A stretch of DNA of 64,000 nucleotides. It comes from Lutraria lutraria (taxonomy: Eukaryota > Mollusca > Bivalvia > Venerida > Mactridae). Each line of letters opens with the position of its first letter. Position 1 is the stretch's first letter. The DNA lies in assembly GCA_964023205.1 (NCBI GenBank), contig OZ026833.1:33444830-33508829 (forward strand). The letters run 5' to 3'. This document shows positions 60,801 through 64,000 of the stretch, one piece after another. Made by a program: the position numbers and the translations under genes. A model generated the notes under the pieces. It had not been told where the DNA came from. It made no database searches and saw only the letters and a program-made list of their open reading frames with translations.

Positions 60801-63800
60801 ATGTTAATCGCATTTCACGTGGGGTTACTGTAACGAAACCAGCCGTATGACTTTAGTTTGATATGTTGCGCTATGTACCAATCAAGGCTGCTGCATTGTG
60901 TTATCATTGCGTGTTGGGTTATTGTCGTTGGCGTCAATATGCATATGGTACGTACGTATCTTACTGTGAATTTCATAAGCAGCGCGTGTGTTAAAGTAAC
61001 AATTTGTTTTAATATCAATTATATAGAGACTGAACATGTACGGTTACATATGTATGTAAGTCGGAGCGTGTGTTAAAGTAACAATTTGTTTTAATATCAA
61101 TTATATAGAGACTGAACATGTACGGTTACATATGTATGTAAGTCGGAGCGTGTGTTAAAGTAACAATTTATTTTAATATCAATTATAAAGAGACTGAACA
61201 TGTACGGTTACGTATGTATGTAAGTCGGACACATGGTGAATCAGTATACATATAATTAGTTGAGTAAGTATAATAGTATGTTAGTGCATGTACATTGATG
61301 TGCTTGCATTACCGAATTGCATTTATTTAAAAACTATCAGTCTGAGAATAGTGGAACCGACTAATCGCAGAACAATTCCAAATTGAATGAGGGAGACCAG
61401 GCACCGCATTGAAATTGTGTTTCATATATTTGCGAACTTAACAAATTAAGAATGTAAGTAAGCATGTGCGGAGAGATCTGTCCCACTGATTTGGGGGCCG
61501 TCTTGTGTCAAACACCCCCTACGCCCCATGCTAGGTAGGAACTATATAAGCGTGGGTGTGTGAAAGAAGACGACTTCATTGAAATGGCATTCCTTCGTTT
61601 CACATTCTCAGATTGCATTCAGTCGAGTAGATTTAAACTTGGTAATATGCGATAATTTTTATCACACCCTGAAGGTAACGAACACGCATAAACATGCATC
61701 ATCGATCGACAAAGGGAAATAACCCACTTACGTATAGGAAACGCACCCGTCGAGCATATAGCACACCAAGGGAACTGGATGTTTTGGTCATATATCTATG
61801 TTTGTCTCTTATATTAATTTCTGCTATCGTAAAACTTGCCAAGTTTACAGTAATTTGAAACTACTCAAGCGAACACGTGCACAAACACCTTGATATATAA
61901 GTTCCGATTCTCGTCAGACAATGTGCCGCAATGGCGCAGTCGGTTAAAGCGTCGGACATTGAAAGCTTTCGAGACAGGCAGACTTTTTGTGGCGGGTTCG
62001 ACGCCGGCCACGGATCTTTTTTTTATTTTTATTTTTCGTTCGTTAGCGTTATACAGGCTTCAAAACATTCCGCAAACACTTGGCGTTTGTTTCTTGAAAT
62101 TAAATTAAATAGAAACAGTGTATTTTGTACGTTTTGCATTAATTAATATTCATTTCTGCAATAATAGCGATGTTAATCGCATTTCACGTGGGGTTACTGT
62201 AACGAAACCAGCCGTATGACTTTAGTTTGATATGTTGCGCTATGTACCAATCAAGGCTGCTGCATTGTGTTATCATTGCGTGTTGGGTTATTGTCGTTGG
62301 CGTCAATATGCATATGGTACGTACGTATCTTACTGTGAATTTCATAAGCAGCGCGTGTGTTAAAGTAACAATTTGTTTTAATATCAATTATATAGAGACT
62401 GAACATGTACGGTTACATATGTATGTAAGTCGGAGCGTGTGTTAAAGTAACAATTTGTTTTAATATCAATTATATAGAGACTGAACATGTACGGTTACAT
62501 ATGTATGTAAGTCGGAGCGTGTGTTAAAGTAACAATTTATTTTAATATCAATTATAAAGAGACTGAACATGTACGGTTACGTATGTATGTAAGTCGGACA
62601 CATGGTGAATCAGTATACATATAATTAGTTGAGTAAGTATAATAGTATGTTAGTGCATGTACATTGATGTGCTTGCATTACCGAATTGCATTTATTTAAA
62701 AACTATCAGTCTGAGAATAGTGGAACCGACTAATCGCAGAACAATTCCAAATTGAATGAGGGAGACCAGGCACCGCATTGAAATTGTGTTTCATATATTT
62801 GCGAACTTAACAAATTAAGAATGTAAGTAAGCATGTGCGGAGAGATCTGTCCCACTGATTTGGGGGCCGTCTTGTGTCAAACACCCCCTACGCCCCATGC
62901 TAGGTAGGAACTATATAAGCGTGGGTGTGTGAAAGAAGACGACTTCATTGAAATGGCATTCCTTCGTTTCACATTCTCAGATTGCATTCAGTCGAGTAGA
63001 TTTAAACTTGGTAATATGCGATAATTTTTATCACACCCTGAAGGTAACGAACACGCATAAACATGCATCATCGATCGACAAAGGGAAATAACCCACTTAC
63101 GTATAGGAAACGCACCCGTCGAGCATATAGCACACCAAGGGAACTGGATGTTTTGGTCATATATCTATGTTTGTCTCTTATATTAATTTCTGCTATCGTA
63201 AAACTTGCCAAGTTTACAGTAATTTGAAACTACTCAAGCGAACACGTGCACAAACACCTTGATATATAAGTTCCGATTCTCGTCAGACAATGTGCCGCAA
63301 TGGCGCAGTCGGTTAAAGCGTCGGACATTGAAAGCTTTCGAGACAGGCAGACTTTTTGTGGCGGGTTCGACGCCGGCCACGGATCTTTTTTTTATTTTTA
63401 TTTTTCGTTCGTTAGCGTTATACAGGCTTCAAAACATTCCGCAAACACTTGGCGTTTGTTTCTTGAAATTAAATTAAATAGAAACAGTGTATTTTGTACG
63501 TTTTGCATTAATTAATATTCATTTCTGCAATAATAGCGATGTTAATCGCATTTCACGTGGGGTTACTGTAACGAAACCAGCCGTATGACTTTAGTTTGAT
63601 ATGTTGCGCTATGTACCAATCAAGGCTGCTGCATTGTGTTATCATTGCGTGTTGGGTTATTGTCGTTGGCGTCAATATGCATATGGTACGTACGTATCTT
63701 ACTGTGAATTTCATAAGCAGCGCGTGTGTTAAAGTAACAATTTGTTTTAATATCAATTATATAGAGACTGAACATGTACGGTTACATATGTATGTAAGTC

Positions 63801-64000
63801 GGAGCGTGTGTTAAAGTAACAATTTGTTTTAATATCAATTATATAGAGACTGAACATGTACGGTTACATATGTATGTAAGTCGGAGCGTGTGTTAAAGTA
63901 ACAATTTATTTTAATATCAATTATAAAGAGACTGAACATGTACGGTTACGTATGTATGTAAGTCGGACACATGGTGAATCAGTATACATATAATTAGTTG
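57824..64000 (+). repeat. Consensus units to the window end
   Basis: Four complete consensus intervals and one partial one that stops 700 bases after the anchor at 63300, inside the region just past the 82-bp subrepeats. I saw no private variants here. Confidence 0.9.

Larger units (their letters stand above)
18137..64000 (+). repeat. 1369-bp tandem satellite array
   Basis: Head-to-tail units with near-identical sequence. The ATG inside each tRNA-like block gives anchors at 18154, 19523, 20892, 22179, 23548, 24917, 26286, 27655, 29024, 30393, 31762, 33131, 34500, 35869, 37237, 38606, 39975, 41344, 42713, 44082, 45451, 46820, 48189, 49558, 50927, 52296, 53665, 55086, 56455, 57824, 59193, 60562, 61931 and 63300 (34 copies). 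Spacing is 1369 except 1287 (20892 to 22179), 1368 (35869 to 37237) and 1421 (53665 to 55086, containing the gap). The array leaves the window at 64000. Short recurring open frames are carried by the repeat and show no sign of coding. Confidence 0.98.

Noticed and set aside
18137..64000. 5S rRNA, histone, snRNA or spliced-leader tandem gene array
   Set aside because: I found no 5S rRNA sequence, no histone frame, and no proper Sm site after the GTAAGT strings. Only the tRNA-like block resembles a known RNA gene.

Overview
This window looks like nuclear, non-genic heterochromatin from a metazoan, most likely a bivalve mollusc. It has no convincing protein-coding gene. It is AT-rich, its open frames are short, and almost everything recognisable is repeat-derived. 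The bivalve call is an inference from repeat families I recall from bivalve genomes: the 'CAAGGTCAAGGTCACA' type, the 'CTACCAAGTTTGTTCAAATT' type, a Penelope-like hammerhead ribozyme, and tRNA-derived SINE heads.

Layout. (1) 1-944 and 18137-64000 are parts of one head-to-tail tandem array with a 1369-bp period. The window holds 34 copies of its tRNA-like block and the array runs off both ends. Each full unit contains, in order: a tRNA-derived Pol III-type block (perfect A box, perfect B box, T8 terminator), about 330 bp of AT-rich sequence, three 82-bp subrepeats, about 480 bp without a strong motif, a TATATAAG box followed by a 23-codon open frame, and about 280 bp leading to the next tRNA-like block. 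One unit lacks exactly one 82-bp subrepeat, and one contains a 200-N assembly gap. (2) 945-18136 is a single 17.2-kb insertion in one array unit. It is bounded by the 4-bp duplication TCAG and by long terminal inverted repeats of about 0.7-0.8 kb. The inverted repeats carry dense clusters of the palindrome TTGCCATGGCAA (12 CCATGG cores on the left, 15 on the right). No transposase frame is visible, so it appears non-autonomous or decayed. (3) The interior of this insertion is a nest of older repeats: a 521-bp tandem duplication carrying a hAT-like MITE, four diverged copies of a roughly 280-bp MITE family, a 2.15-kb inverted-repeat element, a Penelope-type inverted repeat with a complete minimal hammerhead ribozyme core on the minus strand, two tRNA-derived SINE heads, a 160-166-bp tandem repeat, and a 1.35-kb PIF/Harbinger-like element (TAA duplication) that splits that tandem repeat.

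No genes work together here. The biological interest is the promoter-bearing satellite, the palindrome-studded giant insertion and the ribozyme. Linked variants between 22 and 36 kb show the array evolving by block duplication, while units from about 39 kb onward are nearly identical.
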